A DNA stretch of 64,000 nt, taken from positions 62,001 through 126,000 of the forward strand of contig BIFV01000001.1 of NCBI GenBank assembly GCA_003990955.1, written 5' to 3'. The DNA is from Sporomusaceae bacterium FL31. GTDB taxonomy: Bacteria > Bacillota > Negativicutes > DSM-1736 > Dendrosporobacteraceae. Positions within the stretch are counted from its first letter, which is position 1. The number at the start of each line of letters is the position of its first letter. Below, piece after piece: positions 36,031 to 44,786 of the stretch. A program made the translations under genes and the position numbers. Below the pieces are notes generated by a model. It made no database searches. It worked only from the letters and a program-made list of their open reading frames with translations, and was not told the origin of the DNA.

Positions 36031-36894
36031 CTGAGAAAAACACTTTATGTTTCTGATTTGGACGGAACGCTGTTAAACGCTCAGAAAGAGCTTAGTGAAT
36101 ACACGCAGCACAAGCTGAATTTGCTTATTCAGAGAGGACTTCATTTTTCGATTGCTACAGCTAGAACAACCGTGTCAGTTACAAAAATCATGTCAACTGC
36201 CCATATGAATATGCCTGTTATTTTGATGAATGGGGCGCTTATTTATGATCTTGTGGCAAAACAATATTTAAAAATAGAAACTCTTGCTGAATCTACCGTT
36301 CGGGCTATTATCAGCTTATTAAGAAAATATAAACTTTATGGGTTCATGTACGCTGTCAGCGGAAAGCGTTTAATTACATACTATGAGAAACTTGACACAA
36401 CATTCCTGCAAAACTATTATCAGGAGCGGGTAGAACGATATGGCAAGACATTCGATTGTATTGCAGACTTCTCTGATAATATCAGGCAAGATTATGTTGT
36501 TTATCTCACTTTAATGGATGAAAAACGGAAACTATTAGGAGTAGTAGATGAGTTGAAATTTTTATCAGATATTGATATGGTACTTTCTCATGATGTATAT
36601 ACTGAAAACTTATGGTATTTGGAGATTTATAGTAAACAGGCTTCTAAATATAATGCCGTGAGCTATTTACGTAATCGTTATGATTTTACTAAAGTCATCG
36701 GGTTTGGTGACAATTTTAATGATATACCACTTTTTAAAGCCTGTGACGAGTTTTATGCAGTAGGCAATGCTATTGATGAGCTAAAGAATATCGCTACTGG
36801 CGTTATCGAAACAAATGTTAAAAATGGTGTTACCAATTTTATTTTAGAAAGAGAAGGCAGTTTTAATCAAGAATGTGAGGAATCTCAAGATTAA
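36031..36894 (+). CDS. HAD-superfamily Cof-type phosphatase
   Basis: 287 aa, class IIB HAD hydrolase of the Cof/YidA group acting on sugar phosphates or similar. The nucleophile motif VSDLDGTLLN is at residues 7-16 only if translation starts upstream of the first ATG/GTG/TTG: TTG 36058 would remove the nucleophile Asp. In frame, CTG 36031 lies 9 nt after GGGAGG, so a CTG start is the best choice. Later motifs (GFGDNFNDIPLF) are intact. Confidence 0.8.
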   Translation: MRKTLYVSDLDGTLLNAQKELSEYTQHKLNLLIQRGLHFSIATARTTVSVTKIMSTAHMNMPVILMNGALIYDLVAKQYLKIETLAESTVRAIISLLRKYKLYGFMYAVSGKRLITYYEKLDTTFLQNYYQERVERYGKTFDCIADFSDNIRQDYVVYLTLMDEKRKLLGVVDELKFLSDIDMVLSHDVYTENLWYLEIYSKQASKYNAVSYLRNRYDFTKVIGFGDNFNDIPLFKACDEFYAVGNAIDELKNIATGVIETNVKNGVTNFILEREGSFNQECEESQD

Positions 36895-36923
36895 CTGCTT
36901 GAACAGGATCATTTAACTGCATA

Positions 36924-36952
36924 TTGACAGAAATATATCACAGAAGTACAAT
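36924..36952 (+). promoter_or_regulatory. Promoter of the cupin-metY unit
   Basis: TTGACA (36924-36929), 17-nt spacer, TACAAT (36947-36952). About 100 nt of leader follow before the element, with a dyad GTAC...GTAC (about 36970-36990) whose meaning is unclear. Confidence 0.6.
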
Positions 36953-37060
36953 AACAATAACTAGCTGATAGTACGTCAGAACTGTACAGGTAAAGTTTAG
37001 TAGCGTTTTCGTAGCGATAGGGTCATTGTCGCCGAAAATCCAATATAGTCTTTGTATAGA

Positions 37061-37126
37061 GTTGACCAGAAAACTGGAGGCTTGGTTTCGTTCTATTTGG
37101 ATAATAGTTCGAAACCAAGCTTTTTT
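37061..37126 (+). promoter_or_regulatory. Antiterminator/terminator leader element before the cupin-metY unit
   Basis: GTT-GA-CCAG (37061-37069), loop AAAA, CTGG-A-GGC (37074-37081), terminator GCTTGGTTTCG...CGAAACCAAGC and TTTTTT. Confidence 0.8.
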
Positions 37127-37208
37127 AATTAGTTTGCAGTTCCTTTTTTATCAGCTTATTTCAGAACGTTTTAGATAAAACTTTTACTATACGGAAGGAG
37201 ATCAAACT

Positions 37209-37646
37209 ATGTTAATTCGCCATTCCGGAGATTATCGCTGGGACAATGTAGAGCTTCTTGCCTATAAAGAAGCAGGTAATCACTTTAAAAATATTACAAG
37301 GCAGATTTTATTAGATGGGCAGCCCGAACTGCCTTGCCAAGTTCGCTATTTTGAAATTGCTTCTGGGGGATATTCTACGCTAGAGCAGCATGAGCATGTG
37401 CATTATGTAGTGATAGCACGCGGTAGTGGTGAAGCTCTGGTAGGTGATTCGATTTATCAGGTTCAGGAAAAAGATGTGCTGATGATTCCGTCACTGACCT
37501 GGCATCAATTCCGGGCAACTTCAGAGCAGCCACTTGGCTTTATTTGTTTAGTCAATATGGATCGTGACAAAGCACTTTTGCCATCTAAAGAAGATTTGGA
37601 ACTTTTAAGCCAGAAACCTCATATTGCGGAATTCATTCGCTGTTAA
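37209..37646 (+). CDS. Cupin-domain protein
   Basis: 145 aa, single cupin barrel. Motif 1 carries metal-type ligands (EQHEHVHYVVIARGSGE) and motif 2 has IPSLTWHQF. Enzyme or metal-binding regulator; function not clear. It is first in a unit with metY, the CoA-binding protein and two hydrolases, with GGAAGGAG before ATG 37209. Confidence 0.8.
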   Translation: MLIRHSGDYRWDNVELLAYKEAGNHFKNITRQILLDGQPELPCQVRYFEIASGGYSTLEQHEHVHYVVIARGSGEALVGDSIYQVQEKDVLMIPSLTWHQFRATSEQPLGFICLVNMDRDKALLPSKEDLELLSQKPHIAEFIRC

Positions 37647-37733
37647 GTTGTCTTTGTATTTCTTAACTTAAATTGGCAATACTAAAAAATTACTTTTACT
37701 CATGCAAGTTTTAGTTTATAAGGAGTTGAAACC

Positions 37734-39026
37734 ATGAAAACAGAGCGCAATTTTGGATTTGAAACCAAGATGGTTCATGCGGGCCATATTCCGGATACTC
37801 AGCATGGCGCCAGAGCCGTTCCAATATATCAAACCTCCTCCTATGTTTTTTATGATGCTGATCATGCAGCCGAGTTATTTGATTTAAAGCAGTACGGACA
37901 TATCTATTCACGTATTAGTAATCCAACCGTTGCCGTGTTTGAGGAACGAATGGCCGCATTAGAAGGAGCTACCGGAGCGGTAGCGACTTCCAGTGGTATG
38001 GCCGCTCAGTTAGCCGTTTTTATGACGTTATTTGAGCCTGGGGATGAACTTGTTGCATCGTCGCATTTATATGGCGGCAGCATTACTCAAATCACTCATA
38101 CGTTAAAAAAATTAGGTGTAGGCATTACTTATGTAGATCCGACCGATATCGAAGCATGGCAGAAGGCCATTACTCCCAAAACCCGGGCACTTTACGGTGA
38201 ATTAATCGGTAATCCGCGGGGCAGCATTCTGGATATTGAAACGATTGCCGCCTTGGCAGATCATCATAACATACCGCTTATTATTGACAATACCATTGCG
38301 ACACCGTATCTGTGCCGGCCAATGGATTTTGGTGCCACCATTACGGTTTATTCGGCAACTAAGTTTATTGGCGGCCATGGTAATTCGCTGGGGGGAGTTG
38401 TCCTTGAATCTGGAAAGTTTGATTATTCCGGGTTCCCCGCAATCGCCGATCCATCCCCTAAATATCATAACTTACGGTTTTACGATACTTTTGGCCATTA
38501 TGGCTTTTTAATGAAAGTACGGGTCGAGACACTCAGGGATACTGGCTGCAGCTTATCACCCATGAATGCCTTCTTATTATTACAAGGCGTTGAGACGCTG
38601 TCACTAAGGTTGGATCGCCATGTAGCCAATGCTTTAAAGATTGCTCAGTTTTTGGAAGACCATGCTAAAGTAGCCTGGGTGGCTTATGCTGGTTTACCTA
38701 GTCATCCGCAGTATGAATTAGCTAAAAAATATCTGCCTAAAGGAGCAGGGGCTGTTTTATCGTTTGGTTTAAAAGAGCAGGCAGGAGAAGATGTCCGGCA
38801 AACCGGAAAACGTTTTATTGAACAACTGAAACTGTTCAGTCACTTAGCCAATATCGGCGATGTCCGCAGCCTGGTTATTCATCCTGGGTCTACAACTCAT
38901 CAACAACTTACTGATGAAGAATTGCGTGATTGCGGCGTTGGGCCGGAATTAATCCGCCTTTCCATCGGAATAGAAAATTTGGAGGATTTATTATGGGATC
39001 TGGAACAAGCTTTTCAAGCTCTGTAA
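37734..39026 (+). CDS. metY: O-acetylhomoserine sulfhydrylase (MetY-type)
   Basis: 430 aa, Cys/Met metabolism PLP family; the length and the N-terminus (ETKMVHAGHIPD) favour MetY over methionine gamma-lyase (about 400 aa). The PLP lysine is in YSATKFIGGHG and the SRISNPT phosphate-binding loop is present. MetY makes homocysteine from O-acetylhomoserine and sulfide, and methionine directly when given methanethiol. That second reaction would capture the product of a methylthio-reductase (inference). AAGGAG precedes ATG 37734. The 3' end overlaps the next gene. Confidence 0.85.
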   Translation: MKTERNFGFETKMVHAGHIPDTQHGARAVPIYQTSSYVFYDADHAAELFDLKQYGHIYSRISNPTVAVFEERMAALEGATGAVATSSGMAAQLAVFMTLFEPGDELVASSHLYGGSITQITHTLKKLGVGITYVDPTDIEAWQKAITPKTRALYGELIGNPRGSILDIETIAALADHHNIPLIIDNTIATPYLCRPMDFGATITVYSATKFIGGHGNSLGGVVLESGKFDYSGFPAIADPSPKYHNLRFYDTFGHYGFLMKVRVETLRDTGCSLSPMNAFLLLQGVETLSLRLDRHVANALKIAQFLEDHAKVAWVAYAGLPSHPQYELAKKYLPKGAGAVLSFGLKEQAGEDVRQTGKRFIEQLKLFSHLANIGDVRSLVIHPGSTTHQQLTDEELRDCGVGPELIRLSIGIENLEDLLWDLEQAFQAL

Positions 39027-39532
39027 CGCTAAATTCTTCGCTGAATATTGAACAACAGGCATTATATCAAAATTCGGAAACGATACAAAAGATCATTTAT
39101 CATAGCCGAACGATTGCCATGGTGGGTTTATCAACTGAACGACAAAAAGCCAGTTATTTTGTCGCCACTTATCTGAGATCTGCCGGATACCGCATTATTC
39201 CAGTCAATCCTAGGGCGGAGACTATACTTGGCGAACGCTGCTACCCCAATTTAGCCAGTATCCCAGAACCCATTGATCTTGTTGATATTTTCCGGCCGGC
39301 AGCAGATTGCTTGCCAATCGTGCGTGAAGCGATTGCCTGCAAAGCCGGAGCTGTGTGGCTGCAATTAAAAATTATTAATGATGAAGCTGCCGAACTTGCC
39401 CGGCAAGCAGGCTTGCTGACAGTTATGGATCTTTGTGTAAAGATGGAGCATGGACGTTATAGCGGAGGTTTGCATGAAGCCGGTATGAACACTGGCATTC
39501 TTTCAGCCAAACGAGTCCATCGGTTTATTTAA
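38993..39532 (+). CDS. CoA-binding domain protein (YccU-like)
   Basis: About 179 aa with a Rossmann-type CoA-binding domain: IAMVGLSTERQKASYFVATYL, IPVNPRAETILGERCY, VWLQLKI and MDLCVKMEH. The family often neighbours MetY; the activity is not known. ATG 38993 has GGAGG 6-7 nt upstream and lies inside the metY end, a 34-nt overlap that suggests translational coupling. Confidence 0.82.
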   Translation: MGSGTSFSSSVTLNSSLNIEQQALYQNSETIQKIIYHSRTIAMVGLSTERQKASYFVATYLRSAGYRIIPVNPRAETILGERCYPNLASIPEPIDLVDIFRPAADCLPIVREAIACKAGAVWLQLKIINDEAAELARQAGLLTVMDLCVKMEHGRYSGGLHEAGMNTGILSAKRVHRFI

Positions 39533-39572
39533 ACTTAGTGGATTGATCAAGAAACGTTAAGTAGGTGAAAAG

Positions 39573-41279
39573 ATGTCTTATCATGGTTTTGCTGATCTGG
39601 TATTGACTCATGGCGTAGTTTATACTGCCGATGATCGGGATACGGTTAGTGAAGCCGTAGCTGTAAAGGATAACAAAGTTATCTTTGTCGGGAGCGATGC
39701 AGCTGTTAAGCCCTATGTGGGTGAACACACGACCCTCATCGATCTCCAAGGAAAAATGTTAGTTCCCGGCTTAATTGATACGCATATGCATCCGCCTGGT
39801 TTGTCACTGTCAGAATTATACGAGGTTCAGTTAGCCAATTTGAGCAGTTTGCCTGAATATGTGGCCGCAATTAGAGCATTTATTGCAAAACATCCGGAAA
39901 GTAAAGCGGTATATGGACGTGGGTGGTCGTGGGGAGCTTTTTCTGGTGAGGAACTTATAAAAGGCCCGCGAAAAGAGTATCTTGATGCCATTACAAGGGA
40001 AATTCCGATTATTTTAAGAGCTAACGACGGACATAGCTTGTGGGTTAATTCTAAAGCGTTAGCCGTAAATGGAGTCAATGAGACAACCGAATCACCGGCT
40101 GGCGGTGTTGTGGAAAAAGATAGGCAAAGCGGTGCATTGTGGGGAGTGCTTAAAGAAAGTGCCATGTGGTTGATTGCTTTGCCTGAATATACATTAAGCC
40201 AATATGAGACAGCTATGCTGGAGTTCCAGACAAAGATGCACCAATTTGGTATTACCAGCCTGCTCTGTATTGCCGGTACTTTTGCTCCTAATATTCTGAA
40301 GGCTTTTGAGCATTTAGAACAATCAGGAGCCTTGGCCTTACGGATCAGAGCAGCTATGGCCATTCATGCCGATGGAGATTTGATCGAACAGTTTAGTTCG
40401 CTTGGTGAGTTGCGCAAACGCTATCAATCTCCTTCTCTTCAGATCATTACAGCCAAATTTTTTACTGACGGCGTTGTAGAGGGAGGAACAAGCTATTTGC
40501 TGCAGCCCTATGCCCCGGGTGCCGGCAAAGGGGATGAACATTATGGCGAATTCTTATGGGATGAGGCGAAGCTGCAGAAGGCTTTTACCATGGCTAATCA
40601 GCAAGGATTGCAAATTTATGTTCACTCGACAGGCGATGCCTCCACTAAGAAAGTACTGGATATTTTGGAGACAATACAGGATCGGGTGCCTAGCGGTGAT
40701 TATCGCAATACCATTACGCATTTGCAGCTTGTTGATCAGGACGATGTGCCTCGATTTAAGAAGTTGCAGGTCATTGCCAGTGTACAGCCTTATTGGCATT
40801 TTAAAGGTCCTAATTGGTGGGAAAGTGTTGATTATCGAATTTTAGGTGAACGAGCTAAAACAGAATATCCGTTGGGGACTTTTTTTGCACAAGGTGTTAC
40901 GGTCACTTCTTCGTCAGACTATCCTGTAACTAATGTACCTTATCCAATGAGAGCCATTGATGTTGGGGTTACCCGTAATATGGATAATGGCAGTTTTTAC
41001 GGCGTTGATGATATTGAGACTATGGGTGATGAGCGCTATTTGCTTAATAGTAACGAGCGGGCTACGGTGCAGCAAATGTTGAAAAGTTTTACCATTAACG
41101 GAGCTTATGCCATGTTCATGGAAGAGAGTATCGGCTCAATTGAAATAGGAAAATTGGCTGATCTGGTTGTATTAGATCAGAACTTGTTGGCTATTAATCC
41201 GAGTGACATTGATAAAGTTCAGGTCGAAATGACTTTTATTGATGGCAAATTAGTCTACAAACGGGAAACGCAAGCGTAA
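39573..41279 (+). CDS. YtcJ-like metal-dependent amidohydrolase
   Basis: 568 aa, amidohydrolase_3 family. Metal ligands HMH in IDTHMHPPG, Lys/His in later strands (FTDGV; HSTGD; THLQLV) and Asp in SSSDYPV. It probably hydrolyses an amide or cyclic imide; substrate unknown. Follows the CoA-binding gene with a 40-nt gap, so it is likely cotranscribed. Confidence 0.82.
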   Translation: MSYHGFADLVLTHGVVYTADDRDTVSEAVAVKDNKVIFVGSDAAVKPYVGEHTTLIDLQGKMLVPGLIDTHMHPPGLSLSELYEVQLANLSSLPEYVAAIRAFIAKHPESKAVYGRGWSWGAFSGEELIKGPRKEYLDAITREIPIILRANDGHSLWVNSKALAVNGVNETTESPAGGVVEKDRQSGALWGVLKESAMWLIALPEYTLSQYETAMLEFQTKMHQFGITSLLCIAGTFAPNILKAFEHLEQSGALALRIRAAMAIHADGDLIEQFSSLGELRKRYQSPSLQIITAKFFTDGVVEGGTSYLLQPYAPGAGKGDEHYGEFLWDEAKLQKAFTMANQQGLQIYVHSTGDASTKKVLDILETIQDRVPSGDYRNTITHLQLVDQDDVPRFKKLQVIASVQPYWHFKGPNWWESVDYRILGERAKTEYPLGTFFAQGVTVTSSSDYPVTNVPYPMRAIDVGVTRNMDNGSFYGVDDIETMGDERYLLNSNERATVQQMLKSFTINGAYAMFMEESIGSIEIGKLADLVVLDQNLLAINPSDIDKVQVEMTFIDGKLVYKRETQA

Positions 41280-41311
41280 TCTTTTATTATTAGCTGAAAG
41301 GCGTGATAAGT

Positions 41312-42094
41312 TTGAAAGAACATGTATGGATACCTAGCAGGAGTAAGCGCTTATCAGCAATGGTGCATATACCTGATACATTTCATAATAAGACACCCTT
41401 AATTATCTGCTGCCATGGCTTTACTGGCGATAAAGTTGGTTATAATCAATTAACTGTAAATTTGGCTAAAGTCTTGGAAAAAGCAGGATATGCTGTAATA
41501 CGCTTTGACTATTTGGGCTCTGGTGATAGTGATGGTGATTTTGCGAGTGATACCAGTGTAGCGGGTTGGAAAGAAGACTTAAACAATGTTTTGGGCTGGA
41601 TAAAATCTCAACCCCGTTTTTCTGAAAATCCACGATTGCTGTATGGGCATAGCTTGGGTGGGCTGGTGGTTTTAACTCATCAGGATGATCTCCAGCAAAT
41701 TGTCGCCCGGATGGTATTCGCACCAGTGACTAGTCCAATCAGTAATTTCCAGGAAATAATATTTGGACCGGCTTTGTGGCAAAAAGCTTTAAGCGGAGAA
41801 CCGATTGGCTATTTTTATGGCAAAGGATTTAAGCTCAATAGTCAGTTTGTTGCCGATTTAGTTGCCAATGACTATAACCCACGTGAAAACATGGCACAGG
41901 TCACAACGCCATTGTTAATGGTTCATGGTTTTTTAGATGCCGTCGTGCCAATACAGGGCTCCAAAAATTTCTTTCAGACTTACCAGGGTGCAAAAGAATT
42001 TAAAGAACTTGAACTTGAACATAGTGCTGAAAATAATCAGGAAATCCTCCAGGCCGCCATACTCGAATGGCTAACAGCTTATTTTCCGTCTTGA
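41312..42094 (+). CDS. Alpha/beta hydrolase (esterase type)
   Basis: About 260 aa. Oxyanion region CCHGFTGD, nucleophile elbow GHSLGG, Asp in HGFLDAVVP and catalytic His in LEHSAENNQ give a complete triad. A serine esterase of the feruloyl-esterase/acyl hydrolase type by appearance. TTG 41312 is about 11 nt from AAAGG; GTG 41303 is too close to it. Last gene of the metY unit. Confidence 0.8.
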   Translation: MKEHVWIPSRSKRLSAMVHIPDTFHNKTPLIICCHGFTGDKVGYNQLTVNLAKVLEKAGYAVIRFDYLGSGDSDGDFASDTSVAGWKEDLNNVLGWIKSQPRFSENPRLLYGHSLGGLVVLTHQDDLQQIVARMVFAPVTSPISNFQEIIFGPALWQKALSGEPIGYFYGKGFKLNSQFVADLVANDYNPRENMAQVTTPLLMVHGFLDAVVPIQGSKNFFQTYQGAKEFKELELEHSAENNQEILQAAILEWLTAYFPS

Positions 42095-42156
42095 GCGTAA
42101 AAAGCTGTGAAAGATGAATGTTTCATTTTAACAAATTTATAGTTTGGTTTTGATGA

Positions 42157-42216
42157 GCTGGCTGTAAAGAGGCAGAGGCTCCGCGTATAATTTTCATTAT
42201 CCGGAGTCTCTTTTTT
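42157..42216 (+). promoter_or_regulatory. Antiterminator/terminator leader element before the NifX-like gene
   Basis: GCT-GG-CTG (42157-42164), loop TAAAGAGG, CAG-A-GGC (42173-42179), terminator GAGGCTCCG...CGGAGTCTC and TTTTTT. Inner helix is 3 bp. Confidence 0.75.
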
Positions 42217-42249
42217 ATACCAAAATAGCAATAATAAGGAGTGATTAAT

Positions 42250-42648
42250 TTGGCTAAGGTAGCAGTTGCTAGTACTGATGGTGTATCGGTTAATGAACAT
42301 TTTGGCCGGGCACAGGAGTTTTTTATTTATGAAGTCAATGAGCAAGGGGAATATGAGTTGTTAGAAAACAGAAAAGTTGTTCAGCAATCCAATGATAATA
42401 CCGGAAAACATGGAGCGACTTCGGCAGCATTACTAACCGATGTTGAAGTGGTACTGGTGGCACAAATTGGTCCGGGAGCCGAGCAGCAATTGCGCGTACA
42501 GGGGGTTATTGCTTTGTCTGTAAACAGTTCTATTGAGAAAGCGTTACAGGCGTATGGAAAGAGGGGGAAATTTATTAAGAATAGTGTTTTACGGTCACCA
42601 GGTGGCGGCTGCAGCGGCGGTTCTTGCCGATCAGGAGGGTGCCATTAA
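42250..42648 (+). CDS. NifX/NafY-like dinitrogenase iron-molybdenum cofactor domain protein
   Basis: About 132 aa. Family core: VAVASTDGVSVNEHFGRAQEFFIYEV, then TSAALLTDVEVVLVAQIGPGAEQQL. Members bind or carry iron-sulfur or cofactor precursors for nitrogenase-type enzymes. The C-terminus is a Gly/Cys/Ser tail (GGGCSGGSCRSGGCH) with three cysteines and a histidine that could hold a metal. TTG 42250 is 8 nt from AAGGAG; GTG 42241 overlaps it. It is the only cofactor-handling protein of this family here; no NifB, NifE or NifN is visible. Confidence 0.82.
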   Translation: MAKVAVASTDGVSVNEHFGRAQEFFIYEVNEQGEYELLENRKVVQQSNDNTGKHGATSAALLTDVEVVLVAQIGPGAEQQLRVQGVIALSVNSSIEKALQAYGKRGKFIKNSVLRSPGGGCSGGSCRSGGCH

Positions 42649-42677
42649 GCTCAAATCAGTTATAGGAGGTGAGACAT

Positions 42678-43157
42678 ATGATCAGCTATCAGTCAATTGG
42701 GGTTATTTATTCTCCTTTTAAAGAGGCAAAAGGCACTCCCATTCAACCAACAGCGGCAGCCGATGTCAGCGGTATTGTTGAACTCAGCCCGGATTATGCA
42801 CCCGGCCTGAAAGATATCGAAGGATTTTCTCATCTTATTTTAATTTATCATCTGCATTTAATTAAAGAAGCTTCTTTATTAGTTAAACCATTTCTGGATA
42901 ATGAGTTACATGGAATATTTGCGACTAGATCGCCCAGCCGTCCCAACGCTATTGGCCTTTCGGTCGTGCGGCTGGAGAAGGTGGAAGGAACCAGGCTGCA
43001 TGTTCTTGATGTTGATATAATAGATGGAACGCCGCTATTAGATATTAAACCGTATGTAGCACAGTTTGACGTAAGGGAAGGAACCAGGAATGGTTGGTTT
43101 GGAAATAATCTTCATAAGCTTCCTGTTACAAAAGATGATGGCCGATTTGTGAGATAG
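42678..43157 (+). CDS. TrmO/TsaA-family protein (tRNA m6t6A37 methyltransferase type)
   Basis: About 159 aa. GVIYSPFKEAKGTPIQP, GFSHLILIYHLH, RSPSRPNAIGLSVVRL and DGTPLLDIKPYV are the family signature. TrmO uses SAM to N-methylate t6A37 in tRNA; many anaerobe copies sit next to metal- or nitrogenase-linked genes and may do something else. ATG 42678 follows AGGAGG at 8 nt. Confidence 0.82.
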   Translation: MISYQSIGVIYSPFKEAKGTPIQPTAAADVSGIVELSPDYAPGLKDIEGFSHLILIYHLHLIKEASLLVKPFLDNELHGIFATRSPSRPNAIGLSVVRLEKVEGTRLHVLDVDIIDGTPLLDIKPYVAQFDVREGTRNGWFGNNLHKLPVTKDDGRFVR

Positions 43158-43187
43158 CATGAAAAGTAAAAAGAAAATAACAGCTAT

Positions 43188-43805
43188 ATGGGTGAGTATA
43201 TGACGATCATTTATGAAGTTGGGACTTCACTCTATCTTAATATTACCAATCGTTGTACGAATCATTGTCTGTTTTGTATCCGGAATTCCCAAGATGGAGT
43301 TGGCTCTGACATAAATCTTTGGCTGGATCGGGAACCTACTGTTGCCGAAATATTGACAGCCATTCACAGTGTTGATGTTACTGGCTACTCAGAGTTTGTG
43401 TTCTGTGGCTATGGTGAGCCCATGGTTCGTGCTTATGATGTCATTGAACTATCTAGAACCCTGAAGCGGCTTTATCCTACCCCTATTAGAATTAATACGA
43501 ATGGTCAGGCTAATCTGATTTGTGGAAAGGATATTACCGCACAACTAGCAGGTCTTGTTGATGCAGTTTCAATTAGTCTTAACGCTAAAAATGCTCAGGA
43601 ATATCAATTGCTGTGTTTATCTCAATATGGTGAAGCCGCGTTTCCCGCCTTGCTTGATTTTGCTGAGAAGTGTTCAACCTATATTCCCAGTGTGACCTTA
43701 TCGGTCGTCGATCTTATGGAAAAGGCCGATATTGAAGCTTGCCGGGAAATCGCCCGAGAAATAGGTGTCAGTTTCAAAATTAGACATTATCAAGAAGGTT
43801 CCTAG
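43188..43805 (+). CDS. Radical SAM protein, TatD-associated type
   Basis: 205 aa. CX3CX2C cluster motif in NRCTNHCLFCIRN binds the radical-SAM 4Fe-4S; GYGEP follows. The opening and length resemble small radical SAM proteins found with TatD nucleases, with no extra cluster domain. Its substrate is unknown. It is the third gene of a NifX-TrmO-radical SAM unit, so a part in cofactor or tRNA modification is possible. A second in-frame ATG at 43200 may be the true start. Confidence 0.78.
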   Translation: MGEYMTIIYEVGTSLYLNITNRCTNHCLFCIRNSQDGVGSDINLWLDREPTVAEILTAIHSVDVTGYSEFVFCGYGEPMVRAYDVIELSRTLKRLYPTPIRINTNGQANLICGKDITAQLAGLVDAVSISLNAKNAQEYQLLCLSQYGEAAFPALLDFAEKCSTYIPSVTLSVVDLMEKADIEACREIAREIGVSFKIRHYQEGS

Positions 43806-43818
43806 GTGAAATTAGATA

Positions 43819-43847
43819 TTGACAAAGTCAATCAGGCAGTGTATTAT
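43819..43847 (+). promoter_or_regulatory. Promoter of the corrinoid/nitrogenase-like operon
   Basis: TTGACA (43819-43824), 17-nt spacer, TATTAT (43842-43847). Transcription should begin about 10 nt before the first of two tandem elements. Confidence 0.7.
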
Positions 43848-43864
43848 TACATCAAAAATAATGA

Positions 43865-43934
43865 GCTGATCGGAAGATAAACCGAAGGCTAAAGGAACCT
43901 GTTTTATGGAGGTTTCTTTGGTCTTCGGTTTTTT
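43865..43934 (+). promoter_or_regulatory. Antiterminator/terminator element, first of a tandem pair
   Basis: GCT-GA-TCGG (43865-43873), loop AAGATAAA, CCGA-A-GGC (43882-43889), terminator ACCGAAGGC...GTCTTCGGT and TTTTTT. TCGG/CCGA is a compensatory change relative to TCAG/CTGA. Confidence 0.8.
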
Positions 43935-44034
43935 GCTTTCTATCAATTTGCAGTAGGAAGCAGCGTTAAAATCTGCTACTAAAGCAGGTGGATCAAGACT
44001 GATTAAAACCTGGTTGCTTAACCAAATAACCATA

Positions 44035-44092
44035 GCTGATCAGAAAACTGAAGGCTAAGAAAAATCTTAACAGATTTTTCTTAGCCTTTTTT
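44035..44092 (+). promoter_or_regulatory. Antiterminator/terminator element, second of a tandem pair
   Basis: GCT-GA-TCAG (44035-44043), loop AAAA, CTGA-A-GGC (44048-44055), 17-bp terminator hairpin GGCTAAG...CTTAGCC and TTTTTT. No clear promoter lies between this and the first copy, so both would act in series on one transcript. A small dyad CTGCT...AGCAG lies between them. Confidence 0.8.
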
Positions 44093-44129
44093 GTTTGCCC
44101 CAAAATAATAAACTTGGAGGTTGTTTACT

Positions 44130-44786
44130 ATGACACAAAATCAGGAAGAACTGATTAAACAATTATCAGATGCGGTAGTGGATATGGATGAAGATAAGAC
44201 GGTTGAACTCGCTAACCAAATTGTCGAATTAGGAATAGATGCGTATCTGGCAATTGATAAAGGTTTATCAGACGGCATGAGCCGGGCTGGGCAATTATTT
44301 GAAGATGAAGAATATTTTATCCCTGAATTACTGATGTGCTCTGATGCGATGTATGCCGGATTGGAAGTTCTGCGGCCTCATTTGAAAATCCAGAGTGAAG
44401 GTGAAAAGCAGGTCGTTGTGATTGGCGTTATTGAAGGCGACACGCACGATATTGGTAAAAATTTAGTTAAAATTATGTTGGAAACTTCAGGCTATGAGGT
44501 GATTGATTTAGGACGGGATATTCCGCCACAGGAGTTCGTTACTGTTGCAAAAGAAAAGAGTGCCCATATTATTGCACTGTCAACTCTAATGACAACAACC
44601 ATGGATGGGATGGCTGAAGTCATTCGCTTGCTAGACCGGGAACAAGTTCGCAATAACTTTAAAGTGATGATTGGCGGAGGCCCGATATCACAAGCTTTTG
44701 CCGACAAAATTGGTGCTGATGCATATGCATCAAATGCTGCTGAAGCTGTGCGTATTGCGCGTAAATTGCTTGGAGGTGCTGCGTAG
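44130..44786 (+). CDS. Corrinoid (B12-binding) methyl-carrier protein
   Basis: About 218 aa: a four-helix N-terminal domain (1-85) and a B12-binding domain with DTHDIG (Asp104, His106, Gly109), STLMTT and IGGGP. It carries the methyl group on Co between methyltransferases, like MtaC, MtsB or MtvC. ATG 44130 is 9 nt after GGAGG. First gene of an 11.7-kb operon; its stop overlaps the next start. Confidence 0.9.
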   Translation: MTQNQEELIKQLSDAVVDMDEDKTVELANQIVELGIDAYLAIDKGLSDGMSRAGQLFEDEEYFIPELLMCSDAMYAGLEVLRPHLKIQSEGEKQVVVIGVIEGDTHDIGKNLVKIMLETSGYEVIDLGRDIPPQEFVTVAKEKSAHIIALSTLMTTTMDGMAEVIRLLDREQVRNNFKVMIGGGPISQAFADKIGADAYASNAAEAVRIARKLLGGAA

